Part shown: piece by piece, positions 1 through 14,255 of the stretch
Layout: every line of letters begins with the position of its first letter
Position numbering within the stretch: the first letter of the stretch is position 1
From: Strigamia acuminata
Lineage: Eukaryota; Arthropoda; Chilopoda; Geophilomorpha; Linotaeniidae
Length of the DNA: 60,000 nucleotides
Direction: 5' to 3'
Assembly: GCA_949358305.1 (NCBI GenBank)
Contig: OX442315.1
Location: 19,806,427-19,866,426, forward strand
Notes under the pieces: generated by a model
Told to the model about the DNA's origin: nothing
What the model saw: only the letters and a program-made list of their open reading frames with translations
Databases searched by the model: none
Program-made: the position numbers and the translations under genes

Positions 1-361
1 TACGGAGTACTATCTATTAAAAAATTTCAAAAACACAATTTCAACACATTAAATTCTCTACAAAATAGGACTGGTTTCAGAATTTATCGAAACCTTTTTC
101 ATACTAAAGGAAACGGATTTAGGTTGAAGCGGACATTTTAGCATCCGTTGTAGTTTAGGTTGCCGACAGAGGGCGCGAGCAACGCCATAAGCTGAAATTG
201 AAACCAATGTTGAACAATGTTTGTACACTTGGGAAGTTAGGTGTACCAGGCTCTCATCCTCGCTCTCATCGGTTCTCATTTTTTGTGATGTCAGTGGGCG
301 CCGGTTGTACAGATCAGCCTTTGAAAACGTTGATACCAGTTCCAAATCCATAAACAGCATC
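1..361. other. No gene recognised, left edge
   Basis: An open frame runs through this stretch on the minus strand (58-363), but it has no family resemblance I can see. The block at about 287-303 (core GTCAGTGGGCGCC) is nearly the reverse complement of sequence just upstream of the THAP start codon at 5862-5880. It may therefore be an old terminal or subterminal piece of the P-type element, but this is not proven. Confidence 0.3.
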
Positions 362-369
362 AATTCACT

Positions 370-527
370 CAGTGCTGGACTGACCTGGCGGGCTACGGAG
401 AATTTCCCGGTGTCCGTGAGGTGAAATATTTTTTCATAACCTATCCAAATTTCGCGGTAGAAATTTGTTCCCGTGGCCCAACCTACCCAGATTTTCCGGT
501 ACTAAATTTGTTTCCAGTCCAGCCCTG
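370..527. mobile_element. hAT-type MITE, 158 bp
   Basis: The element starts CAGTGCTGGACTG and ends CAGTCCAGCCCTG, which are 13-bp terminal inverted repeats with one mismatch. It is flanked by a perfect 8-bp direct repeat AATTCACT at 362-369 and 528-535. An 8-bp target duplication with CAG-ended short inverted repeats is the signature of hAT transposition. There is no coding capacity, so it would need a transposase supplied in trans. Confidence 0.85.
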
Positions 528-535
528 AATTCACT

Positions 536-1311
536 CCAAATTAATTATCTAAATTATTGTGCAAATTTGTCAGGTATTTTGCAAGGTTTGAAATTTGAAT
601 TTGGATTGTGTGTTTTTAGTCAAACATGAACTTTCACCATACACCATAATATATTGTAATTTATGCAAGCTGGAATGATAAAATATTTTCTCTTGGCTAA
701 ATTGAGGTATTAAGTCTGTTTGATTGCATGAATCAATAAACTTTTTTTTTTATTACTTTGGTATGATTTTATGATTTTAGGCTGTAGGTCAGTAATGTCT
801 GATGAAACAAGGAGGATGTACTGAAACCAAACCTGTGTGATAAATTAAAATTAAAAATAAATAGACATGGTATGATATTAAATTAAAATGTACTATCACG
901 TTTTTATGACGATGTTGTACAACAAAACATTTGGTCGCATGTGCAAAAAATTAGATTTGAACAATAATGGAGAATTCTGGAAAATATTTTTACTGTAACA
1001 AATAATCGAACACTCTAATTTTACAACACTCATAACCCGTGGAATTATTACATTCTTTTAAATAAATAGATATTCATTTCTATGTGAATATTCATAATTA
1101 AAATTAAAACCATAAGTGATTCATACATACAGTAAATACAAAACGATCAACACAAAACATTGCTTAATAAAAAAAAAAACATGTCAAATTATATTTTTGA
1201 TTTTGCCCATAAGCTAGCTTTTTGAATTGTGCCTCTAGATTGTAGTTCTAACTTATTTTCCATTTGTGTTGCATTGAGGTATCAAATTTTTATAAATGTC
1301 CAGACTCTACT
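536..1311. other. AT-rich stretch without a recognised gene
   Basis: I see no open frame of note, no inverted repeats and no RNA gene here. Because the P-type transposase frame runs leftward into the hAT element at 1320-2229, part of this stretch may be the interrupted 3' end of that P-type element. I could not find its terminal repeat. Confidence 0.3.
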
Positions 1312-1319
1312 ATAACAAG

Positions 1320-2229
1320 TAAGCTTGTACGCGGATCGGATGCGTGCGGATCCACGGGTAATCCGCATCCGATCCGAATCTCGCGGATTTTCGGAAAGAC
1401 AATCCGATCCGATCCGTGCGGATGAACCGCACAATCCGGATCAATCTCCGTCTAATCCGATCCGATCCGCGGATCCGCGGATTGGGTTGCGGATTTCTTC
1501 GTTTTTAATAAAAACGAAGAAAAAACTGCTAAAATTACTGATACTGAATGATCGTGATCGTGAATTCGTGATTCGTGAAGAAAACGTTTCACATTTTCTT
1601 CGTTTTTGAATCAAAACGAAGAAAATGTGAGACGTTTTCTTCACGAATCACGAATTCACGATCACGATCATTCATTCGAGATCGAGTTTGCGGCGATTTG
1701 GGCAGAAGGAATCTTGGACACACGACACGACACGACACACGATTGTAAAAAAAAAGGAACACTCTACCGAATTGGATATGGATAGGTTGGTTCAATAATT
1801 TTTAAAACAACAATTTCAAAACTTTGGAAAACGAATTAATTGCTCAGCGCCAGCGAGTCAGCGACAGCGACCCAGCGTGCAAATGCAAATATTACAAATG
1901 CTGCAGTGCCTAGTATCCATCCTTCAACCCATCCACTTCAATCCGCTTCAAACACGTCCGATTCATGACAAATTGCGCCGAAATCGCCCAGAAAATCATT
2001 TCGCAGCCACATTTAGGCTTAGCGCACGCACGCACGACACGATGGTGCGGATGGTTCGGATCAATCCGCGGATGAACGGATTTCCATCCGCGGATTTAGC
2101 GTGCGGATTGAGCGTCCATCCGATCCGCAATTAAAATGGCGGTCGGATGGTTTGCTCTGATCCGCATCCGCATCCGATCCGATCCGATCCGCGGATATGC
2201 GGATCAGATCCGATCCGCGTACAAGCTTA
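1320..2229. mobile_element. Non-autonomous hAT-like element, 910 bp, rich in GATCCG motifs
   Basis: Both ends carry TAAGCTTGTACGCGGATC in inverted orientation, and the match extends over about 22 bp. A perfect 8-bp target duplication ATAACAAG flanks it at 1312-1319 and 2230-2237. Subterminal zones (about 1330-1490 and 2040-2220) are packed with direct and inverted copies of GGATCCGATCCG, as expected of multiple transposase-binding sites in hAT elements. The interior holds a long perfect hairpin (separate entry) and no transposase. Removing the element plus one TSD copy rejoins sequence downstream of the broken P-type transposase. Confidence 0.85.
1545..1674. repeat. Long hairpin inside the 1320-2229 element
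   Basis: The two arms (about 1545-1606 and 1611-1674) are almost perfect reverse complements around a 4-6 base loop. They begin TGAATGATCGTGATCGTG and end with the reverse complement. The arm repeats the phrase TTTCTTCGTTTTT, which also forms a small hairpin just upstream at about 1496-1522. It looks like an inverted duplication within the hAT element or a nested fold-back. Confidence 0.8.
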
Positions 2230-2584
2230 ATAACAAGAAATGACCTTCTTTTGAACAGAAGAGTATTTTTTTTAAATAGTATTTTCTAATTCTTGCACAA
2301 TCCCTTTGCTTCCATGTAATTGGTAGAAAAAAACCTCAAATTCCTTAACAAGTTTCAGCCAATCAGCAGATGGTTCAAATAAACCACGATTTGAAGAAAC
2401 CATTTGAAGCCAAGGAGTTGGGAAATTTTTTGTCCTAATGATGGATCTATGTCATTGCATCTGAAGGCAATGTGGCCTGTCATCGTGCTCGGATTCGGGT
2501 GTATGCGATTTTTCTGGAGAGGTACTTGTATTCAAAAATTCTTGAAGTAGTTGTTGAATGTCGATGTCATTGCAGTCGTTGGAG

Positions 2585-2720
2585 CAGTGGTTTCCAAACA
2601 TGTTTGGTTCACGGTGCCCCTGTAGGTCAGTCACGGCGCCCCCTGCATGTTAGTCATCGTGTCCCTGTAGGGCTGTCGCAGCGCCCTGGGCCGCCGCGGC
2701 GCACAGGTTGGAAATCACTG
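2585..2720. mobile_element. hAT-type MITE inserted in the transposase C-terminus
   Basis: The ends are CAGTGGTTTCCAAAC and, inverted, CAGTGATTTCCAACC, typical hAT-style termini. Flanks CGTTGGAG and AGTTGTGG match at 5 of 8 positions, so a decayed 8-bp target duplication is possible. The interior has imperfect direct repeats of a CACGGTGCCCCTGTAGG-like unit. The element plus 8 bp is 144 bp, a multiple of three, so the host reading frame resumes on the far side and only the internal TAA interrupts it. Confidence 0.7.
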
Positions 2721-4641
2721 AGTTGTGGTCATTATTTAATGTTGGTTCTGCCGAATCGTTGCTACGTTCATCAAGAATTACATTAGAAAGAATGTTTGAT
2801 GATAAAAGTTTGTCAGGCTCAACTTCAGCCTCAACAACATGACCAACAGATATGTTGCTGCAGTTGGCACCCAAAAGGAGTAAACGAAAGCGATGTTTGA
2901 ACTCTGCTGGACGTGGATGGTTGTAAAAGTTCCCCGTACCCCTAATATCCAAAAATGAATGTTCAAGGCAATCTAGATTTAACCGTCGTGTCAAAATACA
3001 TTTAAACTTTTTTTCAGCCATGTCCTGATGTAATCCTTTAAGTGATTTTATGGATTGCAATACTCCACGTTGGCAAGGTAGTAATAATTTTTTTTTTCCA
3101 AATCTGCTAAAAAACATTAATTGATCCATCCGATTTAAAATTTCATTCTGTTTATCCAGGTAATTTCCGTAGCCACTTTTTAGTTGATTTAATTGATCAA
3201 CAGGTACACTAGAATTAAATATATCAAAAGTGTCATTAATAAGTTGAAATATTTCTGATGCTTCTTCATCCTGGAGGTAATGTGAAATGGCAGCAGCTGT
3301 TTTGTGTGAAAAAAGTTTTGCAGCATCAGTAACTCTCTGTCTGTCTCTGCCTTGTAGATCAACATGATGTCTCGTGAGGTGCGAGGAAGTTTTAAGTTTA
3401 CTATTCGTTTTTAATAATAATATTTCGATTGTTTCTTTAGTTAAAATTCGTCCCGATGAAAGTTTGATGCCATCGTCCAGAAAATGATTCCGTAGTGATT
3501 TGAGGAGGTGCGGAAAGTCAGGGAAAACCCATATGTTGTTATTCGGGGGTGACGGATTTTTGAATGATGGATTTTCATGATTGACACCCAATGATTTCCA
3601 AACTGTTGTTTTTTTCCCACCTAAGTCCGACACACAAGCAACCACATGTAAGTCACAATCGAATTGCAATTTTGTAATAATGTCGAGTAAGATGTCTTTG
3701 GTCATGACAGCATCAAAGTTGTAATAAATATGCTGTTTCCATTTAGCATATAGCCCTCTGATCATGGCTACTTGTACATTTGAATGTGGTCCGAATATCT
3801 TGTCACTTTGTTTGTCATACTGGATTCTTGAGTCGATGTTCATTTCATCAAAGGATAACACACAGTATTTTTCAAATTCTTGAAAATCTTGATTTTTTAA
3901 CAGGTCTAAAATGCTTAAAAGGATTCCTGGGTCACATTGGAATGCAGAAGTCCATCGTCGTATAGTTGTGAGTCCTGGTAATGGAATATTAAGTTTGTCA
4001 CGTACGAATTGGAAAGACTTCATGCCCAGTGCTCGAACCGAGAGGCCTTTTATGATGTCTTCTTTATGCCAATGAACAGCTTTTTTCTTTTTTTTAGACT
4101 TTAGGTATTTAATTTGAGCTGCTGAGAAGATGCTTTTCAAGCATTTGGAATCATCTTCAGCTTTTTTGTTTTGATTTTGTTGCTTTATGGAAGCCAACCA
4201 TTTTGTCTTCCACTTGATTGAATCATGTTGCAAATGTTTGGTTTGTTTATGAAGTTTTTGGACTTGAATCTGCAACAATCTAATGTTTTTATTGTCAAGA
4301 GCTTGATTTTTTTCTAGCTGTTTCTTTTCATTTGTTAATTCTTCTATTTTTCTTTGCAGGTCATTAGTGTGATCAGCTGTGATTTCAATGTCACAGCTAG
4401 GTGTAGCAACAACCAGTGGATCCACTTCATTAATGTCATTATCCGGTTGATTCTCAGCTGTGGTTTGGCTAGCAGCATTTGCTGGGACATCAAAATCTGC
4501 AGTTGCCACCTGTTCATCATTCTGATTTCGAGTTCCTGATATAAAAAAAAGATTGAGGTTTGTGTAGATATAAAAATTTATGTAATTGCAGTTAGCAGTT
4601 TATTTTCTTCGGATTCTAAGTTTTTTGTTAGGTTCTACATA

Positions 4642-4828
4642 CAGTGTGTCCCAAATGAACAAAGCCAGTCAAATAACAAAAAGACCATTTGAGTGAGATG
4701 AATGAAACGAATGTAGTACTAGTAAACTAAGTGAAGGCATTTCAAAAATGTAAAAAAATTTGTTTCATTCATCTCACTTAAATGGTCTTTTCGTTGTTTG
4801 ACTGGCTTCGTTCATTTGGGACACCCTG
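4642..4828. mobile_element. Mariner/Tc1-type palindromic MITE, 187 bp
   Basis: It begins CAGTGTGTCCCAAATGAAC and ends with the inverted GGGACACCCTG, flanked by TA on both sides (4640-4641, 4829-4830). The inverted repeats extend about 75 bp each, leaving a short centre. The CAGGGTGTCCCAAA-type terminus is typical of mariner-like MITEs. It lies in the intron between the THAP and catalytic exons of the P-type element. Confidence 0.85.
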
Positions 4829-4930
4829 TATAAAAATAATATGTCTATAGTTTAATTTTGTCTTAAAGGTCCCTTTTTGTAATATTGCGAATAAAATTCA
4901 TAATTTTTGCTTAAAAGGCATTGTTGTACT

Positions 4931-4997
4931 TTAAAATGCATTATTGTGCTTAAAATGCATTATTGTGCTTAAAATGCATTATTGTGCTTAAAATGCC
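4931..4997. repeat. 19-bp tandem repeat, about 3.5 copies
   Basis: The unit TTAAAATGCATTATTGTGC starts at 4931, 4950, 4969 and, partially, 4988. It lies in the same intron as the mariner-type MITE. Confidence 0.85.
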
Positions 4998-5303
4998 ATT
5001 TTTGCTAATAAAAATGCAATTTCACACGTTTTATCATTTTTTATTTGTTAATAAAAACATTTATTTTTAATTACGTAATTTTTAAATTTGTAATTATGTG
5101 CTATCCTGGATGGCATTAAGTGTTCATTTTTGTTGAGTACAGGCTTTATTTATTAGATTTATTAGATCTCTAAACTGTTATTATATTAAGATCAATTTAT
5201 TTATTTTTATTTGAAAAGCTAAATTTCCAAGGTGTGCAATGCATTCATTTAATTTGTACATTTTGTATTTTTTATAATTAAAAATAGAATAAATCAAACA
5301 CTA

Positions 5304-5443
5304 GCTGCATTCAGTAACTCTAAAACGCCTCTAAAACTCGTTTCGTGTCTGTACATGTGACATCATTTCCATCAATGGGAATGACATCACACGTACAGAC
5401 AAGAAACGAGTTTTAGAGGCGTTTTAGAGTTTTTGAATGCAGC
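5304..5443. mobile_element. Fully palindromic MITE with TA target duplication, 140 bp
   Basis: The whole element folds back on itself from GCTGCATTCAG to GAATGCAGC, flanked by TA at 5302-5303 and 5444-5445. The centre carries TGACATCATTTCC and its near inverse. A related centre occurs at about 22131-22170 in the large intron. No coding capacity. Confidence 0.8.
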
Positions 5444-5854
5444 TACTGTTTCACAATTATTTCAATTTTATTTACTTATTGCAAATTTTTATTTAGGTTT
5501 ACCCTCTAATTGTAGCAAAACATTTTTTCTTGCATATCGCTTCTGGTGTCTTATGCCTCTGGAGGTGGGTTGATCACTTTTTTCAGTATTTTTGATGAAT
5601 TTTGGAATTGCTCCTATTTGTAAAATTGGTTTGAAGTGTCCAATTGTCCATTGCATGTAATTTTCAATGTCACTCTGTAGAAAATGGCATGAACAGATTC
5701 TTTCTGCTTTAAAATTAATCACATCTTTTCGTTTGCAAACATTTTGCCATTTTTTCCTGATCTTCTCATCTTTGGGAAATCGAAAAAATGCTAATTTAAA
5801 ATCCAATTTGGACTTGTCAGTGTTTTTGCATCCAAAAACTGCACACGATGGCAT

Positions 5855-6526
5855 TTTTCAATGGGCGCCCACTGACGTCAGAGCAGCAATGGCTACGTCT
5901 CTTGCTCCTTCAATTTAAGGAAGTGACGTTACTTTGCTGAAGTGGCCAAACCTAATACCCTGCATACACACAAACAAATAGTCAGGTCAAGTTTTCAAAA
6001 AAATAGTTGTCATCACAACATGTGATGGGATGGCAGCACTCACTTGTCAGTATCTCTCACTTTCTCCAGTTAATTAATTTCCAACTACTTAGTTCGTTGT
6101 GTTGAAATGGTAAAGCGTAGAACAAACTGCTAACCTGCGCTGAATCACTTCTCCGCTTTTCTAATTCTAACTCAATTCGTTTCTCCATCTCTTTGGTTCA
6201 CGCATGGTTCATGGTTCACGTGTGGCTGGGAGCCAGTGTTAACAGTTGAGATTTAATGATGTCAGCGCTGGGCATAATCTATAAGGCCATCTCGTGTTGA
6301 AATTTGTAAATACAATAAAAATCTGCCGTTAGTCCTTGCGTTAGTCTATTCCATTCCTCCAATCCCAAGATTGGGAACTTACTTTTTTTGATCCGTATGG
6401 CTTTGCCCGTATCACACGCACATGGTGGAAGAAGTTGCGAATAAATGTGAAAGTAAATTGGTGGGTTAATCAAATACATTGGTCATGCAATCATTTTAAA
6501 GCACAGACTAACACATTGCGGGAATA
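5855..6526. promoter_or_regulatory. Head-to-head intergenic region, P-type element / TMEM161
   Basis: This 672-bp stretch separates two divergent start codons and must contain the TMEM161 5' region. A CRE-like TGACGTCA lies at about 5873-5880, beside the THAP exon. I see no clear TATA box for TMEM161 and no further coding exon. Confidence 0.4.
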
Positions 6527-9266
<2,740 letters not shown>

Positions 9267-9422
9267 GATTGTCAATATTTCTCAATGGAATGTTAAATTC
9301 TTGAGTGGTTAGACAAGTTATGGAAATCTTGAGTTTAATCTTGGAAAGAAATGTAAAAATTAGTGATTGTTTGCGTCTTATTTTTCTTTTTTTAAAAAAG
9401 TTTTTCTTAAACGAAAGTTGAC

Positions 9423-9428
9423 AATAAA
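9423..9428 (+). terminator. Poly(A) signal AATAAA of TMEM161
   Basis: AATAAA lies 157 bp after the TMEM161 stop codon, in the 266-bp gap to the convergent USP8 gene. Confidence 0.6.
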
Positions 9429-9480
9429 TTCTTGAATTAAAAGAAATATATTTTCTTGAATTTTCAATAATTTACATAAG

Positions 9481-9486
9481 TTTATT
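9481..9486 (-). terminator. Poly(A) signal of USP8 (TTTATT on + strand)
   Basis: AATAAA on the minus strand lies about 46 bp past the USP8 stop. The two convergent genes' signals sit within 65 bp, so their 3' UTRs probably abut or overlap. Confidence 0.6.
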
Positions 9487-9531
9487 TACACATGACGGAA
9501 AAATAAAAAAGTATTTGTTTTAAATTTTCTA

Positions 9532-12500
9532 TCACTCATTAACTGCTCTATAAAATAATATATATGCTGCAGATGACTGAAACATATAGAGAGATACAAA
9601 TTAGTAAGTTATTTCATAGTAAAATTAGTCGTTTCTACCTTAACTACATCACTGCCTATTTCATTTACTTCATGATCATCGAATTTATACCACTTCTGAT
9701 ATTCACTGTTCTTGCAATATGCCGTGTCTGCAACAGAAAACTCGAGAATCAAACTAAAATACAAACCACCAAAGTTAAATTAATCTTACAGTGACCTCCC
9801 TCCATTGTACCGTAATGATTCTATAGTAAATAGTAATAGCAAAATTAATTTTAAATTAAAAAAATCAAACCCAATAACTTACAGATACAGCATAGAGTGA
9901 GTAAGAATTATATCGAGCGTTCGGATCTTTAACATAACTATTGAAATCTAAATTTTCGAGAGGAAAATCGACTAAAGTTTGCAATTTTCTTCTCCACATA
10001 CCATCATAAGAAAACCTATTTAAAAAGCAATAATAATTAAAGCTCTTACTCCAATATACATTCACAAAATTCTAGACCGTTTTAAATGAATTAGTAGAAC
10101 TGGAGGTAATTTCCAAATATCACATTTCTTCACAGCATCTCGGCGTTCTTTGCATTTCGGGCAAAACCATTTATCGGCTCCAGTCATATTTTCCTCCTTC
10201 AAATAAACTTGCAAGCAATCCTAACCATGAAAAAAAAAACTAAGTATTTTATGTAGACAAAATATAAAAAATATAGAAAAAAAAACCATCAAATTATATC
10301 GCGACGAATTTCCAGTTGGGATCGGAAGAGATAGAAATTGCAGAGGATCGAAGGAAACCGATTGCTTATTGCAATGAAGACACTTGACAGTCGATTTCAG
10401 TTGTCCTTGAAACAATTTAACAATTAATGATTGATTGTGATGCAAATGCACCTCCCATGCGTGTTTTGCCGCTTTCGTGTCTGGGAGATTTTCATTTTCA
10501 CTTAATTCAAGTTTCTTCGTTTTATTTTGAACCTAAGAAATGCACGGTACTTAAGTTTTCCTTTATAAACACAAATAAAATACACCAATAAATACCCTTG
10601 CCTCATTTAAATCCTCGTGCAATCCATCCATTAGAAACAGTAAAAACTCCTGCGAATCCTGCTGCTCATTGCCCTCAAATATGGGTTGATATTTACTAAC
10701 AGTATTCTAAAAACATTTTTATAAAACAAAAATTTAAAATCATTACATTTTATTCAACCCAAATGTGTACTTTAAAATCGCGAGGTGTTATTGATCTGTA
10801 TTGGCCGGCCAATAATGCTCGAATTACTACTGCAAACTCTTCGGCCAATTCGCCGCCATGACCCAAAGGATTCTTCCTATTGATATCTTTCATATACAGT
10901 CCTTGTATAAAATAATTAGCTAAAGAGGTTGTTTGAGCAAGGCACTGGATTACGGAATTCATAAAGCAAGTATTGCCTAGGTTTTTCAGTCCAGTTAATG
11001 CTCGCCCCTAAAAAGTGCAAATAATTAATCTTAGAGATGAATAAAAACGTTAAAATGAGTTTTATGTAAATTTATACTTGATTGCCGTAGACTGGCATCA
11101 AATTCCTCATTCTGGCCGCGTTGTAATCTTCCGGAGCTATTGTCGGCGTCTTACGCTCGGTTCTGCAGAAAATATTTCAAAATTATAAAAATTTGTGGAT
11201 GAATACGATGGTTTATTTACTTCGTGAACGGTTTAATGGTACGATCAATGTGGGGAGTGTGAGTCCGACTTTGCGGTTCTTCTTCCGAGGGAATCATTTG
11301 AGCGATATTAGGGGACGAATGTGAACGCGACAAATTCGGTTTATTAATTTGTAATGAGTGATTGCTTTTATCCGCTTGATGATCACTTAGTTTAGTGAAG
11401 TAAGAATCACCACCTGCAAAGATCGACGAGATAAAATCTAATCAAAGCATCTAAAATATATTTTAGCGAACTACCAGGGTGAGTAATTTTTAACTCTGGC
11501 TTGGTTTTTTTACGATCAACTTTTGGAGATTCTGATCGTGTCGGTGTATCGCTGGCATCGCTTTTCTTCATTTCGTTTAGCTTAGCTTGTTCTTGCTCCT
11601 TTCGCTTAATTTCGTTTACGTTGGCCTGTTCCTGTTCCTTCTTCTTCCTTTCTTGCCGAAGTCTTTAAGAAATTTATTTCGATTAAACGGAATATTTATT
11701 AGAAATTATTGTTCGCGGATATACATTGCTACTTCGTGTTCCAGTTTCACTCGGTCCTTGATCTTCTTTTCTATCATTCCTTCTTGTTCTTGAAATTTTT
11801 TTAAATCGGCGTGCCGTTGTTGCGCCATCAAAACTATGATCTTTTTGCTTTTCTCGTTTTCCTCCTTCATTTTCTGTTCTTCTACTTCCTATAAAATTGA
11901 TAATAACTAGACGATCTTTTGTGTTTTCTAACTTTACAAACCTTTTGTTCCTTTTCTAGTTCCAACTTTTGTATTTGGTCTAAAAGCTCGTCTTCACGCT
12001 GTTGCAACACCAAATGCATGGACTCCACGTGATCTTTTTCACGACTTAGTTGTAAAATCTTCAGCTTTTGCTCTCTATCAAACCTAAAGCATTTAAAAAT
12101 CAGTGACATTATTTTTTTCAAGTAATGAATAATTTCTTAAAACTAACCGTTCCTTTTCAATAGACAAACTTTCAGTAGCGGCTCTATTTCGCTTGGCCAA
12201 TATTACATTCATTTCGTCAGACGATTCGCTAGTGAGCGAGTCCAATTCTTTCGGTTTAAGAGATCGGTCAACTTGAGGAGTACTAGTATGAGAAGAACCA
12301 TTTGTCATCAAAGACTGCTCGACGTTTTTAATTTCTAAATTCGACGAAAACCTAATTTTAAAAAAATAATTAAACCACATTTTCTTTCCAACTTAATCAT
12401 TCCATACCTGGGAAAATTGTCAGGTTTTGCAGCTCTGTTAAACACTGGCTGCTGAGCAACGGCATTCGCATCTTTTAAGTTATTTTCATCAAATTCAGGA

Positions 12501-13895
12501 TAAACTAAATCATCTTTGAAGGATAAAAGTTATGAATTTTTACCACTAGCTAAGTGACACTAATTTACTTAGATTTACGATGCTTTCGTGCTGTTTTGTT
12601 GCAAATTTTGGAATTGTTACGGGAATGCGTTTAGACGTGTACATCGGATAGTGTAATTGCCACATTTCAAATCCACCAACTAGGAAGAGAGGCTGACGTT
12701 TTAACTTAACACGCACGTCCCACTGCAAAAATGTCAAATCAGTTAACTATCTGATAACAAAACATAATTAAATGTATACCGTAGTCATGGACTTATGCAA
12801 TATTGACAATTTTTGGTCTACGTCCTCCCCCGTCCAATTGTACAATATAATCAAGTCAACTTTTTCTCTCTCGTTCCAGAACTTCAAGCTTTCAGACGAC
12901 AATTTATTTTCCAAAGATTTTCCCGTAATTCTGTAATAAAAGTAAAACTAAATTAATTTCCTCAACTAAATCCAACCAATATTCATTTCTTAACCCCGGT
13001 GTTATTATACTCTCGTCTATATTGAAACACGTGGAATACTGAATATGAGAATCCTCATAATCATTTTTAGATCGAACATCAATAATAATCATCTTATCCT
13101 CGAATTTCATAGATTTAAATAATTGCTGGCTGGTAATAACGCCGGTACAATCGTTAACGGCAGCTGCTGTAAATGACATACGTTTAAAAAAAGTGATTTC
13201 ATGAAACACTCCGGTATTTATAAAAATAATTTCTCACTTAAATCTGCCGTCAAATTCACTTTTTTAGACTTAGTGGTGTCTTCTAATTTAATTTCTTCCA
13301 TATTATTTAATAACATTTCTTCTTCTTCTTCTTGCTTCTTTCGTATTTTTTCCTCCTCCCAAATTGTATATCTGAAATCGCAAAAAACAATTCCGAAATC
13401 AATATCTCCCACACAATCAATAAAATTGAATCTACCTCCGTGTTAAACTTTCTTGCAGCTTTTCAATGTGACCCAGAGCGTCTTTCGCACTCTGTCGCCC
13501 TAACATCCCATCATAATATTTCTAAAGCAAACAAATGAAATAAATTAAAATTAATAGTCCTAATTCCATACATCAAAACTATACCTTATCTTGATTGTAT
13601 TCTGATAATTTTCTTACTCTCTGAATCAATGTCCAATATTTCATATAAAATATGAAAGACTTCTCCTCATCACCGTCAAGTCGACATTTTTCTGCCTGCT
13701 CGAACATGTTTCCAGCGGCTTTGCAAAGATGATTTCTGCAATTAATAATTGAAATTAAAATCATTTTGATTTTACAATCTACAAAAACACGTTTCCTCAC
13801 ATGCTGTAATTATTAATTCCCGCAACTTCAGCGATGCTTTTCAATTGCTCAATCGAGGCAGCCATGTGCAGCGGCTTCAATTTCGTGCCTGGCAT
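9532..13895 (-). CDS. USP8: Ubiquitin carboxyl-terminal hydrolase 8 (UBPY), 22 exons
   Basis: Coding exons in gene order: 13801-13895, 13585-13735, 13436-13521, 13238-13371, 12995-13166, 12780-12930, 12569-12722, 12408-12504, 12148-12351, 11942-12083, 11725-11888, 11475-11662, 11221-11413, 11078-11162, 10759-11007, 10596-10706, 10287-10532, 10078-10220, 9883-10015, 9790-9820, 9639-9727, 9532-9576. All frames join, giving 1020 residues (human 1118). Domains in order: N-terminal MIT-like/dimerisation helices ([12 protein letters not shown]), rhodanese-like domain (about 155-310), charged coiled coil (about 415-560), a 14-3-3-type RSHSSP motif (609-614), then the USP catalytic domain with [10 protein letters not shown] (Cys about 686), QQDSQEF, two CxxC zinc pairs and GGHYTAYC (His about 976). 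USP8 removes ubiquitin from endosomal cargo and ESCRT-0. An acceptor just upstream of the ATG suggests a 5' UTR intron. Confidence 0.95.
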
Positions 13896-14255
13896 ATCTG
13901 TTGCGAATAGATCAAATCGATGATCAACTACAAATATAAATACACTATTAATGGTGTGGCTATAACGTACTTTCAAATTCGCTTTGTCACGAGACACGAG
14001 AAAAGTCAGATGATCTAGCAATTCATTTTGGCAAAAAAATTAGTTTAATGAAGTTAATTTTAAATGTTATTGCCATAGATCGGGCTTTTCAGTGAGCCTT
14101 TAAATACAAGACGTATGCGCTCGCTTGTCGCCTTACCTACCCACAAACACGACTCCCGACAACAAACGGAAGAAGCGGCTTTGATTTCTGTTTTTTCATT
14201 TTCTACCACTGGGAGTCTCTTGTCTATCCACTTCCGCTGAGTGTTTTATTTACAA
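13896..14255. promoter_or_regulatory. Probable bidirectional promoter, USP8 / SNAPC5
   Basis: The start codons of USP8 (minus) and SNAPC5 (plus) are 360 bp apart and divergent. The stretch contains no other coding exon, apart from a probable USP8 5' UTR intron beginning at 13898. I see no strong TATA box, as is common for shared housekeeping promoters. Confidence 0.55.

Larger units (their letters stand above)
2272..5854 (-). pseudogene. P-element-like transposase with THAP domain, C-terminus broken
   Basis: Exon 1 (5503-5854) encodes a THAP zinc finger: C4 and C9, the W, F and P residues, then C54-x2-H57. Its phase-1 donor joins the acceptor of exon 2 (2650-4535), giving about 745 residues. 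Exon 2 has a leucine/lysine-rich coiled coil, the SFDEM and SDLGG acidic motifs (probable first and second catalytic aspartates of the RNase H-like fold) and the NIWVFPDFPHLLKSLRNH block typical of P/THAP9 transposases. The same frame continues past a TAA at 2650-2652, which lies inside an inserted MITE, past a TGA at 2452-2454, and on to 2272. That tail includes SSNRGLFEPSADWLK, like the conserved P-type C-terminus. The element would cut and paste DNA in the nucleus. With two in-frame stops it is probably dead, though the first 745 residues are intact. Terminal repeats were not found. Confidence 0.85.

Noticed and set aside
58-363. Minus-strand 101-codon open frame at the left edge
   Set aside because: No family features and a compositional look of chance; it overlaps the hAT-flanked stretch and a competing plus-strand frame.
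1325-2134. Several open frames inside the 1320-2229 element
   Set aside because: They read through GATCCG repeats and the hairpin, giving low-complexity peptides (IRADE, RSRSFS); they are by-products of the repeats.
12904-12994. Continuation of the USP8 rhodanese exon ([11 protein letters not shown])
   Set aside because: All donors there give a stop or wrong phase with the next exon. The donor GG|GTTAAG at 12994 restores frame and matches the family's I-S/T-P-G junction.
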